Assembly: GCA_963762315.1 (NCBI GenBank)
Contig: CAVXKO010000006.1
Span: 248,001-312,000, forward strand
Direction of reading: 5' to 3'
Source of the DNA: RPQJ01 sp963762315
Lineage (GTDB): Bacteria > Pseudomonadota > Gammaproteobacteria > Steroidobacterales > Steroidobacteraceae
DNA: 64,000 nucleotides
Shown here in pieces: positions 49,249 through 57,761 of this stretch. The notes under the pieces were generated by a model. It did not search any database, was not told where the DNA came from, and saw only the letters and a list, made by a program, of their open reading frames with translations. The position numbers and the translations under genes were made by a program. How positions within the stretch are numbered: position 1 is the first letter of the stretch; the number at the start of each line of letters is the position of its first letter.

Positions 49249-51057
49249 ATGAGCAGTGCACGCGAACTCGCCCGCGCCCAGGACCTGATGCGCCGCGGCC
49301 AGCTCCAGGCGGCGGAAGCGATCTGCCTGCAGCTGCTGCGGGCCGCGCCTGGCGATGGCGACGCAACGCACATGCTCGGGCTCGTGCGCAAGCAGTCCGG
49401 GAACCTCGAAGCGGCCGAGCAGCTCCTGCAAGCGAGCGTCGATCTTTCACCGAGGCGCGCGGACTTCCGGCACAACTTCGCGAACCTCCTGCGCGCGCGC
49501 GGCCGCATCGCCGAATCCGAGGCTGCGTTCCGCGCGGCGCTCGCCATCGATGCGTCCTTCCGCCCTGCCCGGCTCGGCCTGATTGGACTGCTGAACCAGA
49601 CTGGTCGACACGCAGCTGCCGAGACCGAGGCGCGCAGATTGATCGCGGCTAACGCGAAGGATGCGGATGCGCATACCGCGCTCGGCGTCTCCTTACGCGG
49701 GCAGGGCCGCAACCCGGAGGCTGAAGCGACGTACCGCGCGGCCCTGACCCTCGCGCCCAACGACCTCGTTGCGCGGCACAACCTCGGCGCGCTGCTGATG
49801 CAGCTCGAGCGCGCAGAGGAGTCCCTGGCCGAGCTCGACCGCGCGGCCGCCGCCGGCTTGCGCGGGCGCGAACTCGATTTCAATCGCGGGCGGGCCCTGT
49901 TCGATCTCGGCCGCTTCGACGAGGCCGAGCAATCATTCGAGAACGCGACGAAGGCCGTATCAGGCGACGTCGAAAGCCACGTCCAGCTGGCGAAGATCCG
50001 GCACATGCGCGGCGACCGGGACTTCGCGCGCACGCTGCGCAATGCCGCCATCGCGCTCCCGCAGGACCTCCGCCTGCACCTGACCTACGCCGACGTGCTG
50101 CGCCGTGGCGGCAACCCCGACGAGGCGGAACGCACTTTGCGGCCGCTGCTGCACGGGCCCGGCGGGCGCGCCCCGCAGGTCCTCATCGCCCTGGCCACGA
50201 CACTGCACGGCATGGAACGCGTGGACGAGGCGCTGCCGCTTGCGCGCGAGGCGTTTGCCGCGGCGTCCGCAGACACCTCCGTGGCCGATCCCTTCGTCTC
50301 GATCCTGCTGGCGTCCGGCGCGGCCGACGAAGCCTGGCCGATCATCGAGCGCGAGCAGGGACGTGCGCCGTTGAACCAGGGCTGGCTCGCATATCGCGCG
50401 ACGGCGGCGCGATTGCTCGGTAATCCGGAGTACGCGCAGCTGTACGACTACGACGCGTTCGTGCGCCCTTACGACCTCGAACCGCCCGCCGGGTGGTCGA
50501 GCATAGAGGCGTTCCACGCCGACCTGATCCCGGCACTCGAGGCCCGTCACCGCTTCGAGACCCACCCGCTCGACCAGAGCCTGCGCGGCGGTACACAGAC
50601 GGCGCGCAGCCTGCTGGCAGATCCCGATCCAGTGATCCAGGCGTTCATAGGCGCACTCGCCGTGCCCATCGCGGCGTACCGGGCAAAAATGGGATTCGAT
50701 CCCGCGCACCCGCTTCGCGCGCGCAATCGTGGCGACACGCGCCTCGTGGGGTGCTGGTCGGTACGCCTGCGTCGGGGTGGGTACCACGTGAATCACGTCC
50801 ACCCGGAAGGCTGGATCAGCTCCGCGTATTACGTAAGCGTCCCGCCCGAAGTGTCCGACACGACCCTGCGCAGCGGCTGGATCAAGTTCGGCGAGCCGCG
50901 CTTCCCGGTGCCGGGCGCGACCGCGGAGCGTTTCGTGCAGCCGCAGCCAGGGCGGCTCGTGCTGTTTCCATCCTATATGTGGCACGGCACGACGCCGATC
51001 ACCGGCGACACACCGCGCATGACCATCGCCTTCGATGCGGTACCGGGCGCCTCGTGA
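49249..51057 (+). CDS. TPR-repeat protein fused to a putative 2OG-Fe(II) oxygenase domain
   Basis: 602 residues. Residues 1-~330 are tetratricopeptide repeats (for example LMRRGQLQAAEAICLQLLRAAPGD, AEATYRAALTLAPNDL). From ~390 on is a 2OG-Fe(II) oxygenase-like domain: iron ligands in NHVHPEGWISSAYYV (His) and FPSYMWHGTTP (second His), with the 2-oxoglutarate Arg candidate in TPRMTIAFDAV. Such fusions probably hydroxylate a protein or peptide partner held by the TPRs; the substrate is unknown. No signal peptide, so cytoplasmic. Confidence 0.82.
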   Translation: MSSARELARAQDLMRRGQLQAAEAICLQLLRAAPGDGDATHMLGLVRKQSGNLEAAEQLLQASVDLSPRRADFRHNFANLLRARGRIAESEAAFRAALAIDASFRPARLGLIGLLNQTGRHAAAETEARRLIAANAKDADAHTALGVSLRGQGRNPEAEATYRAALTLAPNDLVARHNLGALLMQLERAEESLAELDRAAAAGLRGRELDFNRGRALFDLGRFDEAEQSFENATKAVSGDVESHVQLAKIRHMRGDRDFARTLRNAAIALPQDLRLHLTYADVLRRGGNPDEAERTLRPLLHGPGGRAPQVLIALATTLHGMERVDEALPLAREAFAAASADTSVADPFVSILLASGAADEAWPIIEREQGRAPLNQGWLAYRATAARLLGNPEYAQLYDYDAFVRPYDLEPPAGWSSIEAFHADLIPALEARHRFETHPLDQSLRGGTQTARSLLADPDPVIQAFIGALAVPIAAYRAKMGFDPAHPLRARNRGDTRLVGCWSVRLRRGGYHVNHVHPEGWISSAYYVSVPPEVSDTTLRSGWIKFGEPRFPVPGATAERFVQPQPGRLVLFPSYMWHGTTPITGDTPRMTIAFDAVPGAS

Positions 51058-51176
51058 TGCCGCCGATGCCATCGTCATCGTCGAGCGGGTCTCCACAGAC
51101 GTATCCACAGACGTAATGGACCGCTCTTGCGGCACGGGGTCATGCCCTGAGCCTGCCGCGACTGTAGTCTCGGGCA

Positions 51177-51530
51177 ATGATCGACCTGGGTACCCTGGGA
51201 GGCCTTTTCGAGCATCGGCACGAACTGCATGCCTATTGCCTGCGCTGCGACCGATGGCATGTGCTGCCGCTCGCGAGCATGGTTGCCCAGGGCAAAGGGT
51301 CGCTGCGCCTGCCGCTCAGGATGCGCTGCCGTGACTGCGGCCAGACGGGACAACTGCAAGTACGCCCACCGATGCCGTCGCATCCCCGCGCGTCCGGCTG
51401 GATCGGCACCGCCGCTCAATCAGCGAATTACCGAGATTTCGGCGAGTTCGCAACTCGAGTGCAACTCGACCAACAAGAGGCGGCACGACCCCCAGGAACA
51501 GAAACCCCGGCACCGGGCCGGGGTCGCTGA
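51177..51530 (+). CDS. Small zinc-ribbon protein of unknown function
   Basis: 117 residues. Two CxxC pairs (YCLRCDRWHVLPL and MRCRDCGQTGQ) about 33 residues apart would bind one zinc. The last ~35 residues are low-complexity and the final codons read into a repeat element (from 51503), so the natural C-terminus may be shorter. A degraded copy lies at 53512. No named family recognised. Confidence 0.6.
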   Translation: MIDLGTLGGLFEHRHELHAYCLRCDRWHVLPLASMVAQGKGSLRLPLRMRCRDCGQTGQLQVRPPMPSHPRASGWIGTAAQSANYRDFGEFATRVQLDQQEAARPPGTETPAPGRGR

Positions 51531-51640
51531 ATCTGGTGGCACCACTCGGTTCGCAGCGGAAAATCGACACTGCAGCCGACTTGCGATCATTGCAAAGTCC
51601 CGCGTGCGATCAGCGCTGAGTCCCGGGTGGTGCCGATTCG
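51503..51640. repeat. Structured repeat, copy 1 (left of ydcF-like gene)
   Basis: Begins with a GC hairpin (ACCCCGGC / GCCGGGGT), then GGTGGCACCACTCGGTTCGC, and ends with GTCCCGGGTGGTGCCGATTCG. The GGCACCAC-CGG and CCGGGTGGTGCC segments are inverted with respect to each other, so the whole unit can fold into a long stem. A second copy lies at 52566-52682. Confidence 0.75.
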
Positions 51641-51822
51641 TTCTTGCCAGCATTTTGACCACACCGCGGCACGCAGCACAATCATTTGCGGACATAACGC
51701 AGCACTGTCTTGACGCCGATTCACCGGCGGCAGCGGTCACGATCGACTCGGTATCCGCAATCGGCTGTGAAGCAGGATCAGGCAACCGGTAGCATGCCTT
51801 TGTCTGGATACGAGGTGTATCT

Positions 51823-52533
51823 GTGCTCATCGCGCTCAAGACCCTGCTTCACACGCTGCTGCTGCCGCCGGCCAGCCTGCTGGCACTCGGCCTCGTCGGT
51901 GTCGTGCTGATTCGACGCCACAGGCGATTCGGCCTCCTGCTCGTCAGCCTGTCGCTCCTGAGCCTTTGGTTGCTGGCGACTCCTAGGATCGGACTCGCAA
52001 TCTACCGACTCGCCGACAAGTATCCTGAACTCCGTACCGACGCGCCTGTCGCCGCAGGTGCGATCGTCATCCTGGGCGGCGACGCCGGGTGGGCGCGCCT
52101 CGTCTACGGCGCCGAGCTTGCGCGGCGCACCGGGCTGCCGGTCCTGGTCACGAGCACGGCCTACGAGGCGCCGAAAATGCGGGAGACGCTGCAGGCTGCC
52201 TGCGGCATTCGCGCACAGTGGGTTGATTCCGGTGCGCGCGATACCTTCGACAACGCGCAGCACACAGCGGTGATTCTGCGCAAGGTTCCGATCAACCGTA
52301 TTGCGCTCGTCACTGACTCCAGCCACATGGCCCGCGCGGTCGAAGAGTTCGAGGCGGCAGGCTTTACTGTTCTGCCGGCACCGGTCGTCGTGGACCCGCA
52401 GACCGACACGGGAATCCACGTCTGGATTCCCTCCGTTCAGGGACTCCACTACGCCAACCTCGGTCTTTACGAGTTGATTGGGCGACCGGTGTCGACAGTG
52501 CTGCGGCGCTGGCGCACTCAAGCACCGCACTAG
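51823..52533 (+). CDS. YdcF-like (DUF218) membrane-anchored protein
   Basis: 236 residues. Two N-terminal membrane helices (LLHTLLLPPASLLALGLVGVVL and FGLLLVSLSLLSLWLLAT), then the DUF218 Rossmann-like domain: GAIVILGGDAG, GLPVLVTSTAYEAPKM, the acidic/Thr motif SGARDTFDNAQHT, and RIALVTDSSHMARAVEEF. The family includes ElyC/SanA relatives linked to envelope integrity. GTG start at 51823. The gene is flanked by the two copies of a structured repeat. Confidence 0.82.
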   Translation: MLIALKTLLHTLLLPPASLLALGLVGVVLIRRHRRFGLLLVSLSLLSLWLLATPRIGLAIYRLADKYPELRTDAPVAAGAIVILGGDAGWARLVYGAELARRTGLPVLVTSTAYEAPKMRETLQAACGIRAQWVDSGARDTFDNAQHTAVILRKVPINRIALVTDSSHMARAVEEFEAAGFTVLPAPVVVDPQTDTGIHVWIPSVQGLHYANLGLYELIGRPVSTVLRRWRTQAPH

Positions 52534-52565
52534 GGTGCGGAGTCGATTATGGCGGCGTGACGCAA

Positions 52566-52682
52566 GAACCCCGGCGCGGGGCCGGGGTTCGCTGAGTTTG
52601 GTGGCACCACTCGGTTCGCAGCGGTGAAGCAAGATCGCCGCCGACTTGCTGGCAGCGCAGCGTCCCGGGTGGTGCCGATTCG
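52566..52682. repeat. Structured repeat, copy 2 (right of ydcF-like gene)
   Basis: Direct copy of the unit at 51503: perfect hairpin GAACCCCGGC / GCCGGGGTTC, then GGTGGCACCACTCGGTTCGC, GCCGACTTGC and GTCCCGGGTGGTGCCGATTCG. It is 21 bases shorter than copy 1 in the middle. It also separates the YdcF gene from the 3' end of the convergent PEP-CTERM gene and could act as a bidirectional terminator. Confidence 0.78.
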
Positions 52683-52689
52683 ATCTGGC

Positions 52690-53289
52690 TCAATGCGTCT
52701 TTCGTCGGCGGCTCATGCCCAGCCCGGCGAGACCGAGGCCCAGCAGCGCGAGCGTGCCGGGTTCGGGGACGCTGGTGGGTGGCTTGATCGAAGACGTGCC
52801 AGTGAACGAAAAACTCAAATCCCCGAAATTGAAATCAAAGAAGTCTTCCCAGCTGACCAGCGTGGTGCCCGGCAGCCATTCCGATTGAACGCGTGCCCGT
52901 GCATTCCCGTCCGAGTTGCGAGAACCCGGTCCCGTGAAGTAGTTCCAGACGACATTCGGGTTCTCGAACTGATTGCGGACATTGAGTCGGAAGATCAACT
53001 CGGTGCCGATCGCAAAGCTGCCGAGATTGACGGTCTGACCGGCAGTGCTCGTCCCGGTCACGAACAGCGGGCTGCCGTCATTGGCTGCGTTGAAGTCGCC
53101 GCCGACGTCGAGATACAGCGAGTCGATGAACGCTCCCAGTGAACCCTGGTAGGTTGCGATAACCGGACTCGTACTCGTCACATAGATACGGAATCCCTCG
53201 GTCCCTGGCGATGCGACCGGGATGGCGTGCGCTGCCATCGGCCCAGCCAGCAGCCCCGCTGCCAACAATCCGAGAATCCTTGACTTCAT
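52690..53289 (-). CDS. Exported PEP-CTERM anchor protein
   Basis: 199 residues: N-terminal signal peptide (ILGLLAAGLLAGPMAAHA), a beta-rich middle with Gly/Ser/Thr, and a C-terminal PEP-CTERM signal (VPEPGTLALLGLGLAGLGM followed by SRRRKTH), the tripartite tag recognised by exosortase. The protein would be cleaved and anchored or exported at the envelope. GGGGAGCG lies before the ATG at 53289. No exosortase gene is in the window, so it must be elsewhere. Confidence 0.88.
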   Translation of the reverse strand: MKSRILGLLAAGLLAGPMAAHAIPVASPGTEGFRIYVTSTSPVIATYQGSLGAFIDSLYLDVGGDFNAANDGSPLFVTGTSTAGQTVNLGSFAIGTELIFRLNVRNQFENPNVVWNYFTGPGSRNSDGNARARVQSEWLPGTTLVSWEDFFDFNFGDLSFSFTGTSSIKPPTSVPEPGTLALLGLGLAGLGMSRRRKTH

Positions 53290-53511
53290 GTCGCTCCCCT
53301 TGGTTATTGTTTCCCGGCGCATCCGCGGGTCTGAATTAATCGGGAAGCAATTCTCGCGCCAGCGGCATTTGACTTATGCGGATCAATCTCTTGCGCGAAT
53401 AGGTTGAACCATTTTGTACGTTGCGGCACCGCAATGTGTAAGAAATGCCGACGCGATCCAGTGGCGGTTGCGGCTCGCCAAGTGGGCCTGTCGCGATGCC
53501 ACGGTGTCCCA

Positions 53512-53711
53512 GTGATCGACCTCGCCACCCTCGCCGGCTTGCACGAGACTCAACATGGGCTGCACGCCTAATGCCTGCGCTGCGACCGCTGGCGCGTGCG
53601 ACACGCGCCTCGCTCCACCGGGGCGCCCTCGCTCGCAGACGCTGCGAGTGCGTGCCCATCCGCACTGCGGATAGGTCGAACCCACGTTACGTGGATTCTC
53701 AGTCCGCCCTC
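53512..53711 (+). pseudogene. Degraded copy of the zinc-ribbon gene
   Basis: From GTG 53512 it reads VIDLATLAGLHETQHGLHA, then an in-frame TAA at 53569, then CLRCDRWRVRHA. Further on, in shifted phase, LRVR..CG and a final VRP align with the end of the intact gene at 51177 (MIDLGTLGGLFEHRHELHAY, CLRCDRW). One stop and at least one shift make it non-coding. Confidence 0.65.
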
Positions 53712-53726
53712 AGGCCAGATGCAAGA

Positions 53727-53746
53727 ACGCCCCCTTTCGGGGGCGT
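53727..53746 (-). terminator. Terminator downstream of tRNA-Ser
   Basis: ACGCCCCC and GGGGGCGT form an eight-base stem with a four-base loop on the tRNA strand, followed by TTCTTGC. A wider inverted repeat (CCAGATGCA at 53715-53723, TGCATCTGG at 53750-53758) encloses it and includes the tRNA CCA end. Confidence 0.7.
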
Positions 53747-53752
53747 CACTGC

Positions 53753-53845
<93 letters not shown>

Positions 53846-53852
53846 GGAAAAC

Positions 53853-55133
53853 TCAAACTCTAATCGACTCCGCGCCACCCATGTACTTGCGCAACACCTC
53901 GGGCACCGCCACGCTGCCGTCGCCCTGCTGGTAGTTCTCGAGCACGGCCACGAGCGCGCGGCCGACGGCAACGCCCGACCCATTGAGGGTGTGCACAGGC
54001 TCCGGCTTGCCCGTCGCCGGGTTCCGCCACCGCGCCTGCATGCGACGCGCCTGGAACGCCTCGCAATTGCTGCACGACGAGATCTCGCGGTACTTCTGCT
54101 GGCCGGGCAACCATACCTCGATGTCGTAAGTCTTCGCGCTGCCGAAGCCGACGTCGCCCGAACATAGCGCGACGACGCGATACGGCAGGTTCAGCCCCTG
54201 CAGCACCTTCTCCGCGTGACCTGTCAGTTCCTCGAGCGCCGCGTACGAATCCTCGGGCTTCACGATCTGCACGAGTTCGACTTTCTCGAACTGGTGCTGG
54301 CGGATCATGCCGCGCGTGTCCTTGCCGTACGAACCCGCTTCCGAGCGGAAGCACGGCGTATGCGCCACGAACCTGCGCGGCAACGTGCTCGCCTCGTGAA
54401 TGGCTTCGCGCGCGAGATTCGTCACCGGCACCTCGGCCGTCGGGATCAGGAAGAACTCGGCTTCCCCTCCCACGACGCGGAACAGGTCGGCCTCGAACTT
54501 TGGCAGCTGGCCCGTACCGATGAGCGCCTGCCGGGACACGAGATACGGCGCGTAAATCTCCGTGTAACCGTGCTGGCCGGTGTGCAGGTCGAGCATGTAC
54601 TGGATCAGCGCACGGTGCAGGCGCGCGATGCCGCCCTTCAGCACGACGAAGCGCGCGCCCGAGATGCGGCCCGCCGCTTCGAAATCCATCAGCGAAAGTT
54701 GTTCGCCCACGGCGACGTGATCGAGCGGGGTGAAGTCGAACACGCGCGGCGTACCCCAGCGACGGACTTCCACGTTCGAGTTCTCGTCGCGTCCGTCGGG
54801 CACGCTCTCGTGCAGCATGTTGGGCAGGCCCATGCACAGCTCGTCGAACTCTGCCTGGACCGACACCAGTTCCTTGTCGAGGCTCTCGAGCTTGCGCGCC
54901 ATCGCATCGCCTTCGGCGACGAGCGCGGTGATGTCCTGGCCCTGCGCCTTCGCCTTGCCGACGATCTTCGCGTGGGCGTTGCGGGCCGCGCGAACTTCGT
55001 CGGCCGCGACCTGGGCTGCCTTGCGCCGGTCTTCGAGGGACCGGAACCGCTCGACGTCGAGCACGAAACCGCGACGGGCCAGGTTGGCGGCGACCGCTGC
55101 CGGGTCGGAACGGAGAAGCTTGTTGTCGAGCAT
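53853..55133 (-). CDS. serS: Seryl-tRNA synthetase
   Basis: 426 residues, full length. The N-terminal long coiled-coil tRNA-binding arm (about 30-100) is followed by the class II core: motif 1 region GARFVVLKGGIARLHRAL, motif 2 FRSEAGSYGKDTRGMIRQHQF and motif 3 near the end (GSGVAVGRALVAVLENYQ). Charges tRNA-Ser; a tRNA-Ser gene follows immediately. The 5' flank holds palindromic repeats. Confidence 0.97.
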   Translation of the reverse strand: MLDNKLLRSDPAAVAANLARRGFVLDVERFRSLEDRRKAAQVAADEVRAARNAHAKIVGKAKAQGQDITALVAEGDAMARKLESLDKELVSVQAEFDELCMGLPNMLHESVPDGRDENSNVEVRRWGTPRVFDFTPLDHVAVGEQLSLMDFEAAGRISGARFVVLKGGIARLHRALIQYMLDLHTGQHGYTEIYAPYLVSRQALIGTGQLPKFEADLFRVVGGEAEFFLIPTAEVPVTNLAREAIHEASTLPRRFVAHTPCFRSEAGSYGKDTRGMIRQHQFEKVELVQIVKPEDSYAALEELTGHAEKVLQGLNLPYRVVALCSGDVGFGSAKTYDIEVWLPGQQKYREISSCSNCEAFQARRMQARWRNPATGKPEPVHTLNGSGVAVGRALVAVLENYQQGDGSVAVPEVLRKYMGGAESIRV

Positions 55134-55194
55134 GGTCGCGGCGGTCCTTGGAACGCGGAGTCAGGTGTCAGGAGCGGAATTGTACGAGAAAGTC

Positions 55195-55353
55195 GCCCTC
55201 ACCCGCCTGCGGCGACGTCTCCCGCAAGCGGGAGAGGTACAAGGCCCTCACCCGGCCGCTGCGCTCGCCGACCTCTCCCGCAAGCGGGAGAGGTACAAGG
55301 CCCTCACCCGGCCGCTACGCTCGCCGACCTCTCCCGCAAGCGGGAGAGGTACA
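55195..55353. repeat. Three tandem REP-like palindromic repeats
   Basis: Three units of about 49-56 bases, each GCCCTCACCC, a short variable part, then CTCCCGCAAGCGGGAG with AGGTACA after it; the core is a perfect hairpin. The second and third units are nearly identical (period 56). They lie between the serS start and the rarA stop. Single copies of the same element occur at 56661 and 63734. Confidence 0.85.
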
Positions 55354-55359
55354 GATTCC

Positions 55360-56658
55360 TCACCCGCCCTGCGGTTTGGCCCGGATGCGGGCGAGGGCCT
55401 CGGCGATCTTGATCTCGAGGCCGCGGGGCACGGGCTCGTAGTAGCGGGCCGGCTCCATGCCGTCCGGGAAATACCTCTCGCCTTTCGCGACGGCATCCGG
55501 CTCGTCATGCGCGTACCGGTAGCCCTTGCCGTAACCGAGGCCCTTCATGAGCCCCGTCGGCGCATTGCGCAGGTGCATCGGCACGTCGAGCGTGCCGTGG
55601 GCCTGCGCATCGGCCATGGCCGCGCCAAAGGCCACGTACACCGCATTGCTCTTGGCCACGCATGCCATGAACACGACGGCCTGCGCGATGGCGAGTTCGC
55701 CCTCCGGACTGCCGAGCCGCTCGAATGCCTCGCACGCCTCGAGCGCGAGCGTCAGCGCCCGCGGATCGGCATTGCCGATGTCCTCGGAGGCCATGCGCAG
55801 CACCCGGCGCGCGACGTAACGCGGGTCGCAACCGCCGTCGAGCATCCGGCACAGCCAGTACAGGGCCGCGTCCGGATCGGACCCGCGCACGGACTTGTGC
55901 AGCGCCGAGATCTGGTCGTAGAACTGCTCGCCCTTCTTGTCGAAGCGACGATAGCCGCCCGCGGACACTTCGCCCGCGATTTCTTCGGAGATCCGTCCGT
56001 CCGCGGCGCGCGCAAGATCCGCGGCGACCTCGAGCAGGTTCAGCGCGCGACGCGCATCGCCGTCGGCGGCGCGGGCGATCGTCAGCAGCGCTTCGTCATC
56101 CGCGGCGACGACTTCACCCGGCGCAGTGAACTCGCGTGCGAGAGCTCGCTCGAGCACCTGCTTCACGTCGTCGGCCGTCAGCGAACGCAGCACGTAGACG
56201 CGGGCGCGGGAGAGCAAGGCACTGTTGATCTCGAACGACGGATTCTCGGTCGTCGCGCCGATGAAGCAGACGGTGCCGTCCTCGACGAAGGGCAGGAACG
56301 CATCCTGCTGTGACTTGTTGAAGCGATGGACTTCGTCGAGGAACAGGACCGTGCGCCGCCCGCCAGAGCGGCGCAGTTCCTGCGCGTGCTCGACCGCGGC
56401 ACGCACGTCCTTCACGCCGGCCATGACCGCCGAGAGCGCGACGAACTCGGCATCGCAGGTTTTCGCGACGAGGCGCGCCAGCGTGGTCTTGCCTGTCCCG
56501 GGCGGGCCCCACAGCAGCATCGAGTGCAGCGTGCGCCCTTCGAGCAGGCGCCGCAGCGGCTTGCCCGGCGCGAGCAGGTGCGACTGGCCGACGAAGTCGT
56601 CGAGACTCGCGGGCCGCATGCGATCGGCCAATGGCCGCCACGGAGCTTGCTCGCTCAA
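55360..56658 (-). CDS. rarA: Replication-associated recombination ATPase RarA (MgsA)
   Basis: 432-residue AAA+ protein related to the clamp-loader ATPases. Walker A GPPGTGKTTLARL, Walker B LFLDEVHRFNKSQQDA, sensor 1 GATTENPSFEINSAL, sensor 2 near GDARRALNLLEV, and the MgsA tetramerisation domain (GSDPDAALYWLCRMLDGGCDP ... EDIGNADP). Acts at stalled replication forks. Between serS and lolA as in many proteobacteria. Confidence 0.96.
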   Translation of the reverse strand: MSEQAPWRPLADRMRPASLDDFVGQSHLLAPGKPLRRLLEGRTLHSMLLWGPPGTGKTTLARLVAKTCDAEFVALSAVMAGVKDVRAAVEHAQELRRSGGRRTVLFLDEVHRFNKSQQDAFLPFVEDGTVCFIGATTENPSFEINSALLSRARVYVLRSLTADDVKQVLERALAREFTAPGEVVAADDEALLTIARAADGDARRALNLLEVAADLARAADGRISEEIAGEVSAGGYRRFDKKGEQFYDQISALHKSVRGSDPDAALYWLCRMLDGGCDPRYVARRVLRMASEDIGNADPRALTLALEACEAFERLGSPEGELAIAQAVVFMACVAKSNAVYVAFGAAMADAQAHGTLDVPMHLRNAPTGLMKGLGYGKGYRYAHDEPDAVAKGERYFPDGMEPARYYEPVPRGLEIKIAEALARIRAKPQGG

Positions 56659-56660
56659 GG

Positions 56661-56712
56661 GCCCTCACCCGCGCGACGCGCGACCTCTCCCATAGCAATG
56701 GGCGAGGTAAAG
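56661..56712. repeat. Diverged single copy of the REP-like element
   Basis: GCCCTCACCC, a short spacer, then CGACCTCTCCCATAGCAATG and GGCGAGGTAAAG; the central hairpin is weaker than in the array at 55195. It fills the gap between rarA and the VanZ-like gene. Confidence 0.6.
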
Positions 56713-56716
56713 GAAT

Positions 56717-57100
56717 TCAGTTCCGGCTCAGCCACGCTTCGACCTTCGGCGTCCATCCCCCGCTTGCGCGCAATGCAACGACGAGGCCCAAGCCGACTCC
56801 CAGCGTATTCGCCGCCATGTCGTAGGGATCCGCGATGCGGCCTGCCGCCATGAGGTACTGGCCGATCTCCATCGCCAGCCCCAGGGCGACCAGGACGGCG
56901 GCGATCGCGCCGTAGCGGCGACTCGGATACAGCCCGGTGAACCAGAGCGCGAGAAACAGGTAGGTGCCAAAGTGCTCGATCTTGTCGAACCCGCCCGGAG
57001 CCGGGAGGTCCACGTCCGTCTGCAGGCTGCCCCAGATGACGAGCAGGATGAGTGCGGCGCTTGCCGCCAGCCACAGCCCGCGATGCCGGAGGGGCAGCAT
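56717..57100 (-). CDS. VanZ-like family membrane protein
   Basis: 127 residues with four hydrophobic helices. The family block DKIEHFGTYLFLALWF and the downstream DPYDMAANTLGVGLG identify VanZ-like proteins; VanZ itself gives low-level teicoplanin resistance, but the role of chromosomal homologues is unknown. It starts six bases after the lolA stop, so it belongs to the lolA operon. Confidence 0.8.
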   Translation of the reverse strand: MLPLRHRGLWLAASAALILLVIWGSLQTDVDLPAPGGFDKIEHFGTYLFLALWFTGLYPSRRYGAIAAVLVALGLAMEIGQYLMAAGRIADPYDMAANTLGVGLGLVVALRASGGWTPKVEAWLSRN

Positions 57101-57106
57101 CCGCTG

Positions 57107-57739
57107 TCAGGGCGCCGCGTTGCCGATGACGTCCGCACCCTTGGGCGGAACGAACCGGAACGCGGACTCGTCGACCTTGCCGTTGCGCACAAGGTTGCCG
57201 AACCCGATCAGGGTGGATTGCCCAAGCTTGTCGACGAGTTCCATGGCCGCCAGTTCTCCCTTCGCATTGAATGCGAGGCTGACGCGCTCGAAATCCGAGC
57301 CCCGCTGCTTCGGCTGCAACGTGCACCACGTGAAATCGCCGCGCTTCTGCATCGGCCCGGCGGTGAAGGCATCGCTCGCCTTGCCGGAGCCCGAGAGCAA
57401 CATGGCCGGCGTCGAGCCAAGTCCCTGCTCGAGTGGACGGACCGTCACCTGCTGCAGGTCCGCGTCATACAACCAGAGCTTCCTGCCGTCCGCCACGATG
57501 ACCTGCACGTACGGCTCGCGATAGTCCCAGCGGAAGCGATCGGGCCGTGAAATCGTGAGCTTGCCGGATGCGCGGTTGGTGACCTGCCCCTTGTCGTCGC
57601 GCACGACCTGCTCGAAGTCGGCGGCCAGGGTCCTGAGCGAACCGAGGTAGGCATCGACGCGAGCGAGCGAATCGTCCGCCGCGCCAGCCGCGAACGAGGC
57701 CAACATCAGCGCACCGGCTGCGAGCAATCTGCGGCGCAT
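57107..57739 (-). CDS. lolA: Outer-membrane lipoprotein carrier protein LolA
   Basis: 210 residues: signal peptide (LLAAGALMLASFAAGA), then the LolA half-barrel: RVDAYLGSLRTLAADFEQVV, SGKLTISRPDRFRWDYREPY, IVADGRKLWLYDADLQQVTV and a C-terminal FRFVPPKGADVI. It ferries lipoproteins from LolCDE to LolB in the periplasm. The ATG 57739 is chosen to fit the signal peptide. It overlaps no gene and follows ftsK by 22 bases. Confidence 0.95.
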   Translation of the reverse strand: MRRRLLAAGALMLASFAAGAADDSLARVDAYLGSLRTLAADFEQVVRDDKGQVTNRASGKLTISRPDRFRWDYREPYVQVIVADGRKLWLYDADLQQVTVRPLEQGLGSTPAMLLSGSGKASDAFTAGPMQKRGDFTWCTLQPKQRGSDFERVSLAFNAKGELAAMELVDKLGQSTLIGFGNLVRNGKVDESAFRFVPPKGADVIGNAAP

Positions 57740-57761
57740 GGCGGGCAGCCGGAGGGAGCCG

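Noticed and set aside
51531..51822. Possible gene in the 290 bases before the ydcF-like gene
   Set aside because: Apart from repeat copy 1, the stretch has no frame with coding character and no Shine-Dalgarno-start pair.
55195..55353. Possible short CRISPR array
   Set aside because: The units are contiguous and nearly identical over their whole length, with no unique spacers and no cas genes nearby; they are REP-like tandem repeats.
56717..57100. Glycopeptide resistance determinant
   Set aside because: Only a VanZ-like fold protein; no vanHAX genes and a housekeeping operon context.
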